Shown one piece after another: positions 1-10,153 of a stretch of DNA of 64,000 nt. The translations under genes and the position numbers were made by a program. Position 1 is the first letter of the stretch. Each line of letters begins with the position of its first letter. The notes below the pieces were generated by a model. That model did not search any database and was not told where the DNA came from. It saw only the letters and a program-made list of their open reading frames with translations. Origin of the DNA: Atriophallophorus winterbourni (taxonomy: Eukaryota; Platyhelminthes; Trematoda; Plagiorchiida; Microphallidae); the NCBI GenBank assembly GCA_013407085.1, contig JACCGJ010001468.1, positions 1 through 64,000 on the forward strand. The letters run 5' to 3'.

Positions 1-325
1 AACTGGACATAATGAAAATAAAAAGCAAGGCAATTTAAAAATATGTCCTTAAGCAAACGAGAGAAAATGGTTCTCAAAGATGCTCAAATACATGCTACAA
101 AAATTGAACGTAAATGAGATGTGTGTGGTGATTGAATAAATTTCATCTTCAACGTTCGTCGCACCCTCTGTTTCCTTTGGCGCTTCATGCTCCCCCGCTC
201 CCTCTTTTAAAATATACAAATTCATAACTGGTTTTAAAAAAACTGGAAAAAAACATACAAAAACCCAAAGAAAATAACAATGAAGGACTGCCAATGACAA
301 ATAAGGAAAAGCGAAAGAAACTAGC
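1..325. other. No recognisable gene
   Basis: AT-rich non-coding sequence. Short open frames exist on the minus strand, but they lack conserved motifs and biased composition and look like chance. I see no promoter or repeat that I can support. Confidence 0.5.
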
Positions 326-400
326 AGGCCCGCCGAGATTTGAAACTCGTGTCGCTGGATTCAAAGTCCATATGCTAACCGCTACAAACCACGAAGCACC
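326..400 (-). pseudogene. tRNA-Gln(TTG)-like relic
   Basis: On the minus strand this 75-bp stretch reads as a tRNA. It has a D-arm/A-box segment (TAGCGGTTAGCATATGG), an anticodon loop CTTTGAA holding TTG (decodes CAA, Gln) between GGA and TCC, and a T-arm CGAG..CTCGG. The order and wording match animal tRNA-Gln. The T loop has one extra T, and the 5' GGTGCTT end does not pair with the 3' end, so the acceptor stem is broken. It is either a tRNA pseudogene or the head of a tRNA-derived SINE. A functional tRNA is unlikely. Confidence 0.65.
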
Positions 401-1030
401 GCGGGGGTCATAAACGGTTAGTAAATATATTACAAAAAAACCCGGGGAAAAATCCAAACTAAACCAGTCATACAAAAGGTAAAAATTAGTTCACGTTGAA
501 TTCCATCACCAGAAACTAGTGTCCAGATCTGTTTGCGTACATAAATTTGTGCAATTTTTCAAACAGCATGTATTGTTTGGAAGCGTAACCCGCATCAAGC
601 TTAAACCCCCCGCATCAACCAATGAACACAGGCGCAAATACATAAGAGAGGTTATCCAACGGATGGGTGATTGTGATCTCAATACACCTACGTCTATTAC
701 GGTACGTCTCAATGCTCCTTGTGGACCGGTAGTTGAATGATCTATCTCTGAAAAAACTTTGCCAATATTTTGATAACGTCCTGTCAGCGACAAGGCCAGG
801 AGATACAAACAGACCAACACAGTATCCACCATGCTTTCCCGCTCGGATGTTACGGATCATCGAGGGTCCAATCCAAAGCGATTCTATTGCATTGCCACCT
901 CTCGATCACGTAAACCTACGCGGGGCTAAACCGCTGCATGGCACAGGCAGCTAAAAACCTTACTAGTAACCTTTCTAAGGTCTCTGCAGTCAGGATTCTG
1001 TACTGGGGTCCCTGCGACCAGATATCATAG
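401..1030. other. No recognisable gene
   Basis: Overlapping short frames on both strands (about 506-954) lack splice signals or known motifs. I see no repeat copy elsewhere in the window. Confidence 0.4.
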
Positions 1031-1390
1031 TAGCTAATTAGGTTGGGGGATATGCCTCAAAACCATGTTCAGTAGCGGTCTTGAAGTAAGCACCCTCTTG
1101 GAATGTTTGCTTGTATGTTGTCGAGTAAGCTTGCTATGATGCAGGAAAGCCGCAAGAAAGCTGTTGTGCTGCTGTAGCTTTACTCGTTTAAATGCATGTT
1201 CCATTCGAGGTGTAGGCACCTCATCCCAGTTTGTTTGTGCTTGCTCTTCTATAGAATCCACAGCTATTTAAGTCCCACCCTTCTCCATCTTTTAAGATTG
1301 TATTTTTTTCCTGGTTGTATGACAGTTAGACATTCAGTACATGCTACCGATGTAATGCCGTTCCTGTGATGATGATGATAATGATTGGTT
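1031..1390 (-). repeat. Anonymous repeat, copy 1
   Basis: About 70% similar by eye to 2285-2660, in the same orientation. Shared landmarks include GAAAGCCGCAAG-like and ATTCGAGGTGTAGGCA stretches. Read on the minus strand, both copies give a related peptide with W-D-E-[VM]-P-T-P-R, so the ancestor may have been coding, for example a transposon ORF. The copy is interrupted by stops. It ends near a short GATGATGAT run. Confidence 0.6.
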
Positions 1391-2284
1391 TTGTTCCACT
1401 AGCAAACAACTTATAAAAGAAGGTCACCTGAATAAGTGAGCTTCGGTCAGAGAGTAGGGTACACGTATTTGAGCTTGAGCAGCGACACTTGGTGACAGTT
1501 CTTCCAACCAAACACTAACTTCCTCCCAGCCGAGCGTGATGTCCTCGCAATCAATCAGTAAGGGGGAAGATGCTGCTGGTGGAAATTGAGGCATCTGTTC
1601 GTAGCAGCAAGAGGCCTAGATGGGGGAATAACAATCAGTATAATGATCGTGAACAATCGAAAATGGGGATACAAGCAATACAACATGGCTCAATGGGATT
1701 AAAGTGCTTCTTCAGTCTTGAATGCTCGGTATGCCAAGATCGTAACACTGGCTTCGTAAGTAGCTACCAAATGATCAACGTACGTTAATTTGAGCAGGTT
1801 CAAATACCAATCAAAGTTGGGAAGTTCACATGCATACCGGAAAACTCGCGAATGCAATATGCGGATCTATTACGGCAATCGAATCTAAAATGAATATGCA
1901 TTGACTAAATGAGTTGTGATGGGCGAATATGGATGACTTTACTAACAGACTCATGAAAGAATGAGGTATAAAGTTTGCCTTCGACAAGCGCTGTCTCCGT
2001 ATCATCGTTAGTGTTACTTGAAACCATGGATATGTAACATAACTATCCGTAATAGAATCTTCAGTAGTGACGGAGATATCGAAAAACAAGTTAGCATGCA
2101 TGGACGTCGATGATTAAACTGTTGTGTTTGCCACTCCTGACTCGGAAAGGTGCCGTTGTAAGGGTTGCCAGGGTCTGACTTGGCTCAAGCAATGAAGGCT
2201 TTGAGTGTTAAAGTAGCTGCGGTTGGCGCGATCCGCCTTCAAGGTTGGGTTCAAAAAGATACGAATTCACAGTATCTTCTTACC
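1391..2284. other. No recognisable gene
   Basis: This lies 3' of the visible FANCA-like exons on the minus strand and may be intron or contain undetected exons. An open frame on the minus strand at 1826-2101 shows no FANCA similarity that I can see. Confidence 0.35.
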
Positions 2285-2660
2285 TTTAGTGATATGACCG
2301 AAATCGTGTTTAGTGGCGGTCTTGTTGTGGACATGTTCTTGGAGTGTTTTATTAATCTTGTCTGCTGTCAAGTGGAGTGGCGAGAAAACCTTGTTATGAT
2401 GCGTGGCAGTGAAAGCCGCAAGGAAGCTGTCATACTACTCATACACAAAGCTTGCTTTAATGCATGTTTGATTCGAGGTGTAGGCATCTCATCCCAGTGC
2501 CTCTGTGCCCAATCTTTTATTGGTTCAGTAGCTTTTTTGGTCCCACCCATCTCCATATCTTTTAGAATTTTCATTATTATTATGTTATGGTTGTATAGCA
2601 GTAAATCACTAGGTACTTGTTACCGGTGTAATGCTGTCTATGATGAAGATGATAACCGAG
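2285..2660 (-). repeat. Anonymous repeat, copy 2
   Basis: Partner of 1031-1390. The minus-strand peptide has W-D-E-M-P-T-P-R and is open for about 68 codons. A plus-strand frame of 197 codons (2165-2758) covers the same DNA but looks like a shadow. Similarity to copy 1 extends past the peptide into flanking DNA, as expected of an old dispersed repeat rather than a gene pair. Confidence 0.6.
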
Positions 2661-2787
2661 CTAGAGTTATGCATACGCGTTTCCGACCATCAGCATACAT
2701 CGACATCGAGGCAATCAAGTGTGTGAGCCACGTTCCCCTGTTGTCCGATGTTAGCTAAAGTCCTCCTTTGCGCGATACCAAACATGG

Positions 2788-3030
2788 ATGTACATCACAA
2801 TGGCATATTTTTTCACTTTCCACAGCTTTCAAATGACAAAACAGTCCTATTCGGAAGGATCAATCTCTCCCGCAGCGATAGGTAGTACTCCGTACATTAA
2901 ACGCCGCAAATTCGAACGGTACGCACGAGCGGAAGAAGATAGGGAGGCATTTGAAGCATGGATAAATCTGGAAACCTTGATGAACAAGCTGTGCTTCAAT
3001 CATAGCTACCCAAAAATTACAAAACGTTAA
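2788..3030 (+). CDS. Possible terminal exon, unrecognised
   Basis: A plus-strand open frame ending in TAA. After a possible acceptor (ATGACAAAACAG, about 2843), the peptide is rich in K, R, E and aromatic residues and ends with a helix-like charged stretch (AEEDREAFEAWINLETLMNK) and a basic tail. The composition is more protein-like than the surrounding frames. No domain is recognised. It would be the last exon of a plus-strand gene lying antisense to a FANCA intron. No upstream exons were identified, so it could be chance. Confidence 0.25.
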   Translation: MYITMAYFFTFHSFQMTKQSYSEGSISPAAIGSTPYIKRRKFERYARAEEDREAFEAWINLETLMNKLCFNHSYPKITKR

Positions 3031-3082
3031 ACGGTTCTAAAAAGAAAAAAGAAAAATAATGTAAGTAAGCTTTGTAAATTAC

Positions 3083-6000
3083 CCGTAATTCAGCCAACCT
3101 TCCTCGTGCGATTTCGACGTAATCAGTCCATCGCTGCATGCACGAATCCGCTCTTGAAGTTCCATTAACAAATTAGAGCCAAGAATTGCTTGGTCGTCAT
3201 CACCATCTAGGATATTGGACAAGATGTCGGTCGACGGATGTTTCTGGACCGGGCGTTTTTTGCTGGTGAGCGAAGAACACACTAGTTTGCTGCTCAATTG
3301 AATTTGCAACAGACGCGGGTCATTTTCGCATGGCAAAATGTACAATAGAAACTCGGCCAATTGCACGAGGTCAACACGTGTTCAAAGCAAAGGGACGGAA
3401 TTGTCTTTCGGATGGTGGCAAAACGTTTCCGACCACCAATGAGCATACGAAAGACCGGTGATACGGACATCCTCCGCGCACAGTTGGCGAGCAAGAATCA
3501 AGGCGGCAGTGAACAAATTTTGGGAGTACGTAGTGCCAATGCGTGCATCCGAGTTGGAAATCTCGCTCGTGTCGTACTCGTGAAGGAAGGGACATTCGGT
3601 AAAGTCAATGTCATTGTTACCAAGTTGAGTTGAATTGAACGATTTCAAAAGCAGTTGGCGTACAAGAGCTGATCGGATAGACGTGAGAGAAAGTTTGGAG
3701 TTGAAAACACAATCGGATACGCGTAGGTCAGATGGAAAATGATTATTTGTTAGTATGGATGTTGTTGAATATGAAGGTTTACTAACCAAACTCGATCATG
3801 TGAAAAATCCTGGTTTTTTATTAGCTGTCTGTTTCCATCTTGTGTTAACAGCGGATCCGTTTTATCATGGCATTGCATTGGCCAGTAGCGGCAAGCTAAA
3901 TGAAAGTGACGATGAATACAAATTTTGCAAAAATTGTTGATTCTAGCTGATTATAATTGAAACACAATTGGGTTTCAATTTGTGTATATACACACATGTA
4001 CTGAGGATTACGCCGAGAAGCATTTATACAACGCACGGATGTGCAATCCAGCAGTTTCGGTACCGGAATGGTAACACAGTGCCAGATTAAATAGCCACCG
4101 GTACCGCGCTGCATGCGGAGACACGTTAAACGATCACTGCCATTTTAATGTCCTCATGCCTGTCTAGGCCTGAACAACATGCTCCAATAAACTAAAGGCC
4201 TATGTGGTACTCCGCCTGGAAACAGGATTGTATTTTCACACATTCATATATACACATATTTCTATCACGTATGGTATGGTATGAAAGCACAAGCCAGGCA
4301 GTCTATCACGTATAGGAAATACGGACGATTGGCACTATTCTCACAATGGTTATGACCTTTTAGGTTTCTCACACAAGCCCCATAGAGAAGAATGCAAAAC
4401 AACTCCAACCGTATGTATTTCAGCATTGACGATGGTACACGTATAAACAATGCTAGACCTCACAGCACGGTATCGACCGACGAAAGCAAACGCAGTAGGC
4501 TTATAGCGAGGCCTGGGCAACCAGACAGTACAAAACCCATGCAAAGTCTATCATACAATGCGACAGTTGGCTAGACTTCATATCTGGGATTCATATAGTG
4601 TCATATCCGGATGGGTGCCCGCAGTTTCGTATGCAAATAACAAAATGGCAGATTACGCATCATGTCCAACCAACCAACAGCGTCACAGAGTTCTAAGCAT
4701 GCTTGAAATTACAAGCCTGATCCAGACAAGGAACCGCGCAGTTAGCGAATGCACGCGGGCTAATATACTGTAAAGTAACTAGACCTGGACAGATGGGAAA
4801 AATAAAAATGGCAGTGAGAATGTAGCGCGTTTCAGCAGACAGATGATCATAAATTTAGCACGGAGTTAACTGCACACAACAGAGAGGTACTGCTCGATTG
4901 CACATCCGTGCACAATGCTATGACGAGAAGTCTGTAACTGACCTCTATAACCGTTCTTCGGAATAAGAAAGCATGCCATCCACAACAACATAGTGAAGAC
5001 ATTTACAAAATGAAGTGGTAAATTATTATGATCTTTTAAAAAGGTACTAATTCAAAATCGAGTACGTACTAGTATGACAACAGCGTACTTAATACACAAT
5101 TGACTAAGTGTATGCCACGTTACATTGTAAAGACGTTATCTAACCAGTTTTGAATATCATAAAATAGTCTTGAATCCAACAAGCACACAGATCACTAGGT
5201 GAACGTTTTTTCCTGAACTACCATCGAAATAGACATGCTATAAGGTTGGTGTATTTCGTTAAAGATGAAACTTTGAACCAGGAGTCAGACAATGCCACAT
5301 AATCATGGAATGCATTGCTGTTTTCGTTGGTCTACTTCAGCCAATGTCGACCATGGATGTACATCACAAGCGCATGATGGTTTCAGCAGCTCAGCAGCTT
5401 TTAGAATGACTAAACATGGAATGCATAAGCATTGTGATTCAGACATGTTCACGTGCGAGGCTCATTAATCGTGGTAGGACAAAAGGACTGCACGATAACA
5501 CATCCATGCTTCATGCTCTTACAATCATACGGGCCGACAAAACTTAATCTGGTAATGTTGAACCATTTTATATCGAGTTTGCCAGCACCAATGAAAGATT
5601 ACGCTAGACCGATAACCAAAAAGGGAAAGATACAAAAAGCAACTTTACCTTTGATCGAGCCAGCGGAGCATTTAACGGATACGGCAAGCGTTAGAATCAA
5701 TGCTGAAACATGGAACCAATTTACAGCATCAAGATTTTGTACAGAGTTTCCGACCAAAATATCAGAGACAACTGTTAAAATTTCATCCAAATCAAGCACA
5801 CTAATCAGCTGCAGTGAATGACAATGATTGTAAAATTACTTGCAACAAAAACTGTTTCAATGAAAAATCCAATTCTTTAAACAATACAGGTTTTGTTTGA
5901 AACTGTTCCAACAAAGACAAACCTGCAAAAGTGAATAGATTGGAAGAGAAGATCTACTCGCTTCGCCGGGGTGAATCACGAGGAAATTCTTCAGGCAATC

Positions 6001-6535
6001 CGAGACACTAGACATCAGTTTCGAATGAGGTTCGACGCCAGAGAGAATGGCAAAAATTTTGAACTCCAACTCATCGCGCTGCACCATCAAATCTAAAAAG
6101 AAACTTGGCAAATATCATACAAAGACAAGGCGAGACAAACTTAATTTTCTGTTAGAACTATTTTCAAATATTCACTTATCTTATTACTATTCCAATTACC
6201 GAACGAACATTCGTTCTCCTTATTGATCCATAATGCAGCAAAGCTTTGTACCCTTTGCAATTGCGAGACTGTGCCGATATAACTGGACATAACCTAAGCC
6301 TTTATACACAAATGTTAGTCATATTGGGTGAACTAATCAAACATTTTCGAAGACGACAACACCGTTTTCTATCACAGGACGCAAAATACATAGGGATCCG
6401 TTAGAAAAATACATTTTAGTATTTTCATGCACCCAAAACAAAAGATCTTACTTTTAGCGCTCTTGTTAAATATCCGCCGAAGATGTTCATTTGCCAATGT
6501 TTTCCATATTATTATTATTATTATAATTGCACAAT
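3083..6535 (-). CDS. FANCA: FANCA-like Fanconi anaemia core-complex protein (partial, 5 exons)
   Basis: FANCA is a helical-repeat scaffold of the Fanconi core complex, which monoubiquitinates FANCD2-FANCI during DNA interstrand crosslink repair in the nucleus. Exons on the minus strand, in gene order: 6535-6452 (start uncertain), 6268-6200, 6092-5923, 5808-5649 and 3668-3083. Junction phases agree throughout (1, 1, 0, 1; the last exon leaves phase 2 at a GTAATT donor). The order of landmarks matches vertebrate FANCA: LQRVQSFAAL, then KIFAILSG, then NWFHVSALIL, then LFTAALILARQ followed by LSYAHWW, then LLYILPCEND. The large intron 3669-5648 holds SINE-A copies and has a TACTAAC-like branch site 5' of its acceptor. 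One in-frame TGA (3382-3384) lies in the last exon, and I found no convincing GT-AG pair to remove it. Exons 5' and 3' of this set are not identified. The match was made by eye against remembered FANCA sequence; the phase agreement is independent support. Confidence 0.75.
3382..3384 (-). other. In-frame TGA in FANCA-like exon
   Basis: The frame is open for about 95 codons 5' of this codon (from 3668) and about 99 codons 3' of it (to 3083). Recognisable FANCA similarity lies on both sides in the same frame. It is therefore a substitution-type stop, not a frameshift. It falls in a segment a few residues longer than the human counterpart. It could be a sequencing error, an allelic null, or the start of gene decay. 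Confidence 0.8.
4038..4255 (+). repeat. SINE-A, old copy
   Basis: A diverged copy of the SINE-like family. It keeps the 5' signature CGGATGTGCAATC, the central CCACCGGTA and the TGTCTAGGCCTG core. The tail is lost in AT-rich DNA. It lies in the large FANCA-like intron. Confidence 0.55.
4266..4305 (-). repeat. SINE-A 3'-end fragment
   Basis: A tail plus about 30 bp of the SINE-A 3' end (ATGGTATGGTATGAAAGCAC on the plus strand). It is a strongly 5'-truncated insertion or a remnant. Confidence 0.5.
4494..4560 (+). repeat. SINE-A internal fragment
   Basis: Carries the family core GCCTGGGCAACC followed by a degenerate GACAGTA and CCCATGCA segment. It is decayed at both ends. Confidence 0.5.
4701..4920 (-). 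repeat. SINE-A, near full length, diverged
   Basis: All family blocks are present in order on the minus strand: GCACGGATGTGCAATCG at 4920, AGCACGG..., the CTAGACCTGG-like core and AGCCTGATCCAG near 4705. The usual ATACC tail is not obvious at the 3' end. Confidence 0.65.
5009..5640. other. Intronic sequence without features
   Basis: The part of the large FANCA-like intron between the last SINE-A copy and the next exon. Nothing recognisable is seen. Confidence 0.4.
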
Positions 6536-6539
6536 CTGA

Positions 6540-7091
6540 TACAGATATAGTGCCGCTCAACATAAACAATGAGATGTACAAAGCGAGAATGGGTGTACAA
6601 ATCGTTGTCATCGGCATCGTTGAACGTAGGCATGATAATACCCGGTTACCTACACCGAAGTAGGGTTCTTCATAACCGACTGAAGTTGGCTTAGATGTTA
6701 ATGGGATATTTGGACAAATAAATAATCGCCAATGTGTAAAGTACCAACTGAAATCAGTTATTATTAATTTAGGATTTGCATTCGGGTGATTCAGTCCCCA
6801 GAGAAATTATGCAGCCTTGTCAGATTGCTTGTCAAATAATACAAATATTAGTATGAAATCGCTGACTCCAGAATGCAGGTGATCAGTCAGCATTCAATAA
6901 TATACTGCCAGGGTATTACACATGTCCTAATAAACTAATTTTAGCAGTGCACAGATAAGTAATCGTGCATTACTTCAGTGCGGCGCAGCTGACATCGCGC
7001 TGTATCATGTTGAATGCTGTCCTGAAACCGCATTCTGGAGGTCATGCGATTACGTAAACTGATATTTGTATAGTTTTTTGACACAATCTAC
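6540..7091. other. No recognisable gene
   Basis: 5' of the most upstream FANCA-like exon found. Further FANCA exons should lie in this direction, but I could not identify any. A very worn SINE-A head may sit near 6952-7010. Confidence 0.35.
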
Positions 7092-7118
7092 TATATATAT
7101 ATATATATATATTATTAT

Positions 7119-7153
<35 letters not shown>

Positions 7154-7154
7154 G
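7092..7154. repeat. (TA)n microsatellite
   Basis: About 60 bp of nearly pure TA dinucleotides with two TTA interruptions. Confidence 0.95.
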
Positions 7155-7869
7155 AAATTTGCGACAGATATGGAGCCTTTACTGGTAACACCCCAAGCCT
7201 CCATACTTATCAAGCTCATACTACATATGAATATACCCTACGGCCGACTGAAAAATTTATCTACGATCTATGAAAACACAACCCTGGAATCATGTGAATT
7301 GCCGTACAGTCATAAACTGCACGTGAGCTAAGACAATGGCAGATTGCTCAACTCTAGACAGACTGGTAGAATAATGTGCAAAATCCCACGGAATGTCAGG
7401 CGTCTCCTAAAGCTAAATTTTCTGAAGGAAAGTCACTGCTTTATTCTTTTGTAGCTCGCTTTGGGCAACTAACCTCGAATCTTATTATATATGGCTCTAG
7501 CATGTAATCAATCACACATTTTACTATGCTAGATGCAGTTAATTTGAGACATCTGTCTTTTGTTCGAGGATGATCTTGGGCTTTATAAAAAGGGTAGAGA
7601 AAGTTTGAAGCTACGAGGTGGCGTAAAACTAGTGTTCACAATCAAGCATTTCATTCCTTATGTTGGGCTTAAATGTTTCAGACAAGAACTCGATTGTGTC
7701 TAGGGATTACGAGCGACAAAGCTGTGAACTATTCACTATTGGTGCTGACTACCTCAACTGAATAAACGCTGTGTTGGAAGACAAGCTGTATCCCCCAGCT
7801 GCTCATGGAGACTAGTTTCATCTTCACCCTCGACAGTACGCCGGTAGCAAGTACCGAATGATTCAGTGC
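7155..7869. other. No recognisable gene
   Basis: No long frames, repeat copies or RNA genes that I can support. Confidence 0.4.
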
Positions 7870-8112
7870 GATGCAATTGCTACATTGTGCAGTACTTTGT
7901 GCTGTGCGGCTAAAACCGTGCTAAATTGATTGGCCAGAAGTAGTGAGCTGCATGTTGAAACAGGCTGGAGTCTCACTACCATTTCCTATTCTTTTATCTT
8001 CCTCATATCTGTCTAGGCCTGGGCAACCTGACAGTATCTTAGCCCACGTGTAGTCTCGGACTGTGCGGCACTTTGCCTGGATCAGGCTTGTGTATTCATA
8101 ACTCATAACATA
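7870..8112 (+). repeat. SINE-A, near full length
   Basis: A well-preserved copy from a degenerate GATGCAATTGC head through GTGCTAAATTGATTGGCC, TCTGTCTAGGCCTGGGCAAC and TGGATCAGGCTTGTG. The tail is degenerate (CATAACTCATAACATAACAT), a modified form of the usual pentamer. Confidence 0.8.
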
Positions 8113-8159
8113 ACATGATAAAAATTCTAAAAATATAGAATAAGGACGTGTGCAAACTA

Positions 8160-9040
8160 AACTGATTGAGAATTTTTATATGAGCTCCTTCTTGTTGTGG
8201 CATGGATTACAACCGTCTCCTACATGATGGAAAGTGGATGCGCTTTTTTTGAAAAATAGAAATTTGTCTAAACCATGTTTGAACTTTAATGAGAGTTAAT
8301 TTTTAACCACATGAGCTGGAAGTGCGTTCCAAGTTCAAGTAGCATGTCGTGGTAATTCATACCAAAGTAGGAAACTATCGGCGGTGCGTTTTGAACAGTC
8401 AATAGTGTATTGTATAAAAAAGCTACGAGCTTAATGTAATAACTACAGGAAAGTTAACACATTGAGCCTGAAGAAGTTTCAACAGTTCAGCAAAATGGTC
8501 TAAGGGAAATATACTTCATATTAGTTGGGTCGAAAATCGTGGAAGGAGGGAAAGATACGGTACAGTATCTGATGAGACCAAGTTCCTTGACAAGCTTTGT
8601 AGAACGTCTCTGTGTCTGCTATAAAGCGTGCTGATCACGTTTTAATTACGGGTTCTAGACGGAGGCAGCATATTACAAGTGTGGCCTGATGTACGATTAA
8701 AGAAGATACGGAAAGAGGAGTGGATCGATTGTTCCAAAGACAAGCTTTGCCACGGTTGAAGCTCTACGAAAGTGAGCAAAACAGTTCAAGTTATTTTGTA
8801 CTATCACCCCGAAATATTTTTTTCTTGCTTTGTGACAGCAATCCAGACAGAAGATAGCTAGGGTCGCCAGGAAAACGAATGCGTAATGCATGGCATTTAT
8901 CAGTGTTGAATGGTAAGCGGCTGATCGTAGGCCATGTGTGTAATGAATACAGGTCGGATTGATGGTCCATTGTATCGCTAGGGGAGTTGATGACTCGCAA
9001 AGTCTAGATGGCATCCGCGAATAGGAGAATTAGTGATTTG
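8160..9040 (-). mobile_element. CR1-like LINE, 3' part of ORF2, decayed
   Basis: Minus-strand translation in shifting frames shows the region after the RT catalytic core. It includes L-H-T-W then R-L-P-F-N-T-D-K-C-H-A-L-R-I (8880-8960), a degenerate R-T-S-G-H-T-C version of the VRPHLEY motif near 8670, and a W-N-A-L-P-A-H-V end near 8310. Several frameshifts and stops are present. It is a 5'-truncated dead copy. Confidence 0.7.
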
Positions 9041-9210
9041 ACGTAGTTCAGTTCAGTTTGCACAGGACAGTAAGTGGCTAACAAGCCAATCGAGTGTCCA
9101 GATTTCCTTAGGTGGTATGTCACAGAAGAGTGTCCACCATTTCAAATATGTCTTCACAAATATCTTCTGGCATGAGAGTAATCTGGAATGCGACAGAAAA
9201 ACTCCACTCA

Positions 9211-9759
9211 TCAAAGGTTGTCATAGCCGGGGGTGGCAGTGAAGATAAGCTCCCACTGTTTATAAAATGATCCCATATGGCATGCGTCTCAAATAGCCTC
9301 TGACAACCAAGTCCAGCTTCTGGCCTGCACGAGTGGCTCTCCGAGCCCGGTGGAACTGCTTCTACCAACAGGAGAAGGGGCGAGGGCGAGTGACTGGCGC
9401 CTGAAAACCAGTTTGCTTCGGGCAGATGTAGCTCGTTAGCCTGGGAGGGCATTTCATCTAAGGGAACGAAAACCCTGATTTTAAACCTCCGCTGCCTTGT
9501 GGGATACCCGATCGCGGGAAAGGCTTCGGGAGAAAACCATGAGGAAAAACCTGGAACAGAGTCTGGTAGACCACCTCTTTCTGGCAACTCCCTGCTGCCT
9601 TGCAGGTCGCACTTGGTTGTGCAAAGGCTAGAGAAGCTGACTCGAACAAACGCCGAGTTGTGCTGGGGACGCCGCTTTGTACCCAAATTTCCAAGAATCT
9701 TCTTTGAAGCCGACTCATCCTCCAGGAGGAGATAGTCGCACAAAAGTAAAAAAGTAAGT
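9211..9759 (+). mobile_element. GC-rich insertion with ACTCA target duplication
   Basis: Splits the 3' UTR of a CR1 copy. The uninterrupted homologous sequence at 16691-16920 shows where it entered. ACTCA flanks it at 9206-9210 and 9760-9764. The right end is an A-rich run (AAAAGTAAAAAAGTAAGT), which suggests plus-strand polarity of a retroposed element. It is visibly richer in G and C than its surroundings. A 207-codon minus-strand frame crosses it and both flanks and is an artefact. It resembles, from memory, leader regions of trematode RTE LINEs, but I cannot confirm that. Confidence 0.6.
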
Positions 9760-10090
9760 ACTCACCAATAGGTGAAGAGAAACATTAGTGCGTTCCAAAG
9801 ACAACGTGAAGATCATACCAACTATTCACTTACGGGTAAAAATCAGGAAATAATGAAGGCCACACAGAGTCGAGTCCATTACTAAAACCCCCTACCGAAG
9901 TAGAACAAACAACTTCTTTAGGAAGACGATTCCAGTAATTTACTACCCTTTCACTAAAGAAGAACTTACGAACATTTGACCCGGCATGTCACTTGGCCAG
10001 TTTTAATGGGTGGCCTCGAGTACCCACACTTGGATGAATAGTACTGAAACCTGTCATGATTTTGAAGCTTTCAATCAGGTCCCCACATAG

Positions 10091-10153
10091 CCCACGTGCA
10101 GTCTCTGACTGTGCGGCACTTTGCCTGGATCAGGCTTGTGCTTTCATACCATA
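10091..10153 (+). mobile_element. SINE-A, 5'-truncated, with 10-bp target duplication
   Basis: Only the last 63 bp of SINE-A, from CCCACGTGCAG to the tail CATACCATA. CCCCACATAG flanks it exactly at 10081-10090 and 10154-10163. The CR1 reading on either side joins if the insert and one duplicate are removed. Loss of the end opposite the tail fixes SINE-A polarity, as expected for target-primed reverse transcription. Confidence 0.85.

Noticed and set aside
2165..2758. 197-codon plus-strand open frame
   Set aside because: It overlaps the anonymous repeat, whose conserved peptide is on the other strand, and it lacks motifs.
3382..3384. Selenocysteine reading of the TGA in the FANCA-like exon
   Set aside because: FANCA is not a selenoprotein family, human FANCA has no matching Cys there, and no SECIS element was recognised. 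A stop, polymorphism or error is simpler.
8564..8590. CTGATGAG resembling a hammerhead ribozyme core
   Set aside because: No CGAAA partner or paired stems nearby. It lies within a decayed CR1 ORF2 remnant.
9120..9743. 207-codon minus-strand open frame
   Set aside because: It spans the 549-bp insertion and its CR1 flanks, crossing a demonstrable insertion boundary (ACTCA). It cannot be one ancestral gene, and no domain is visible.
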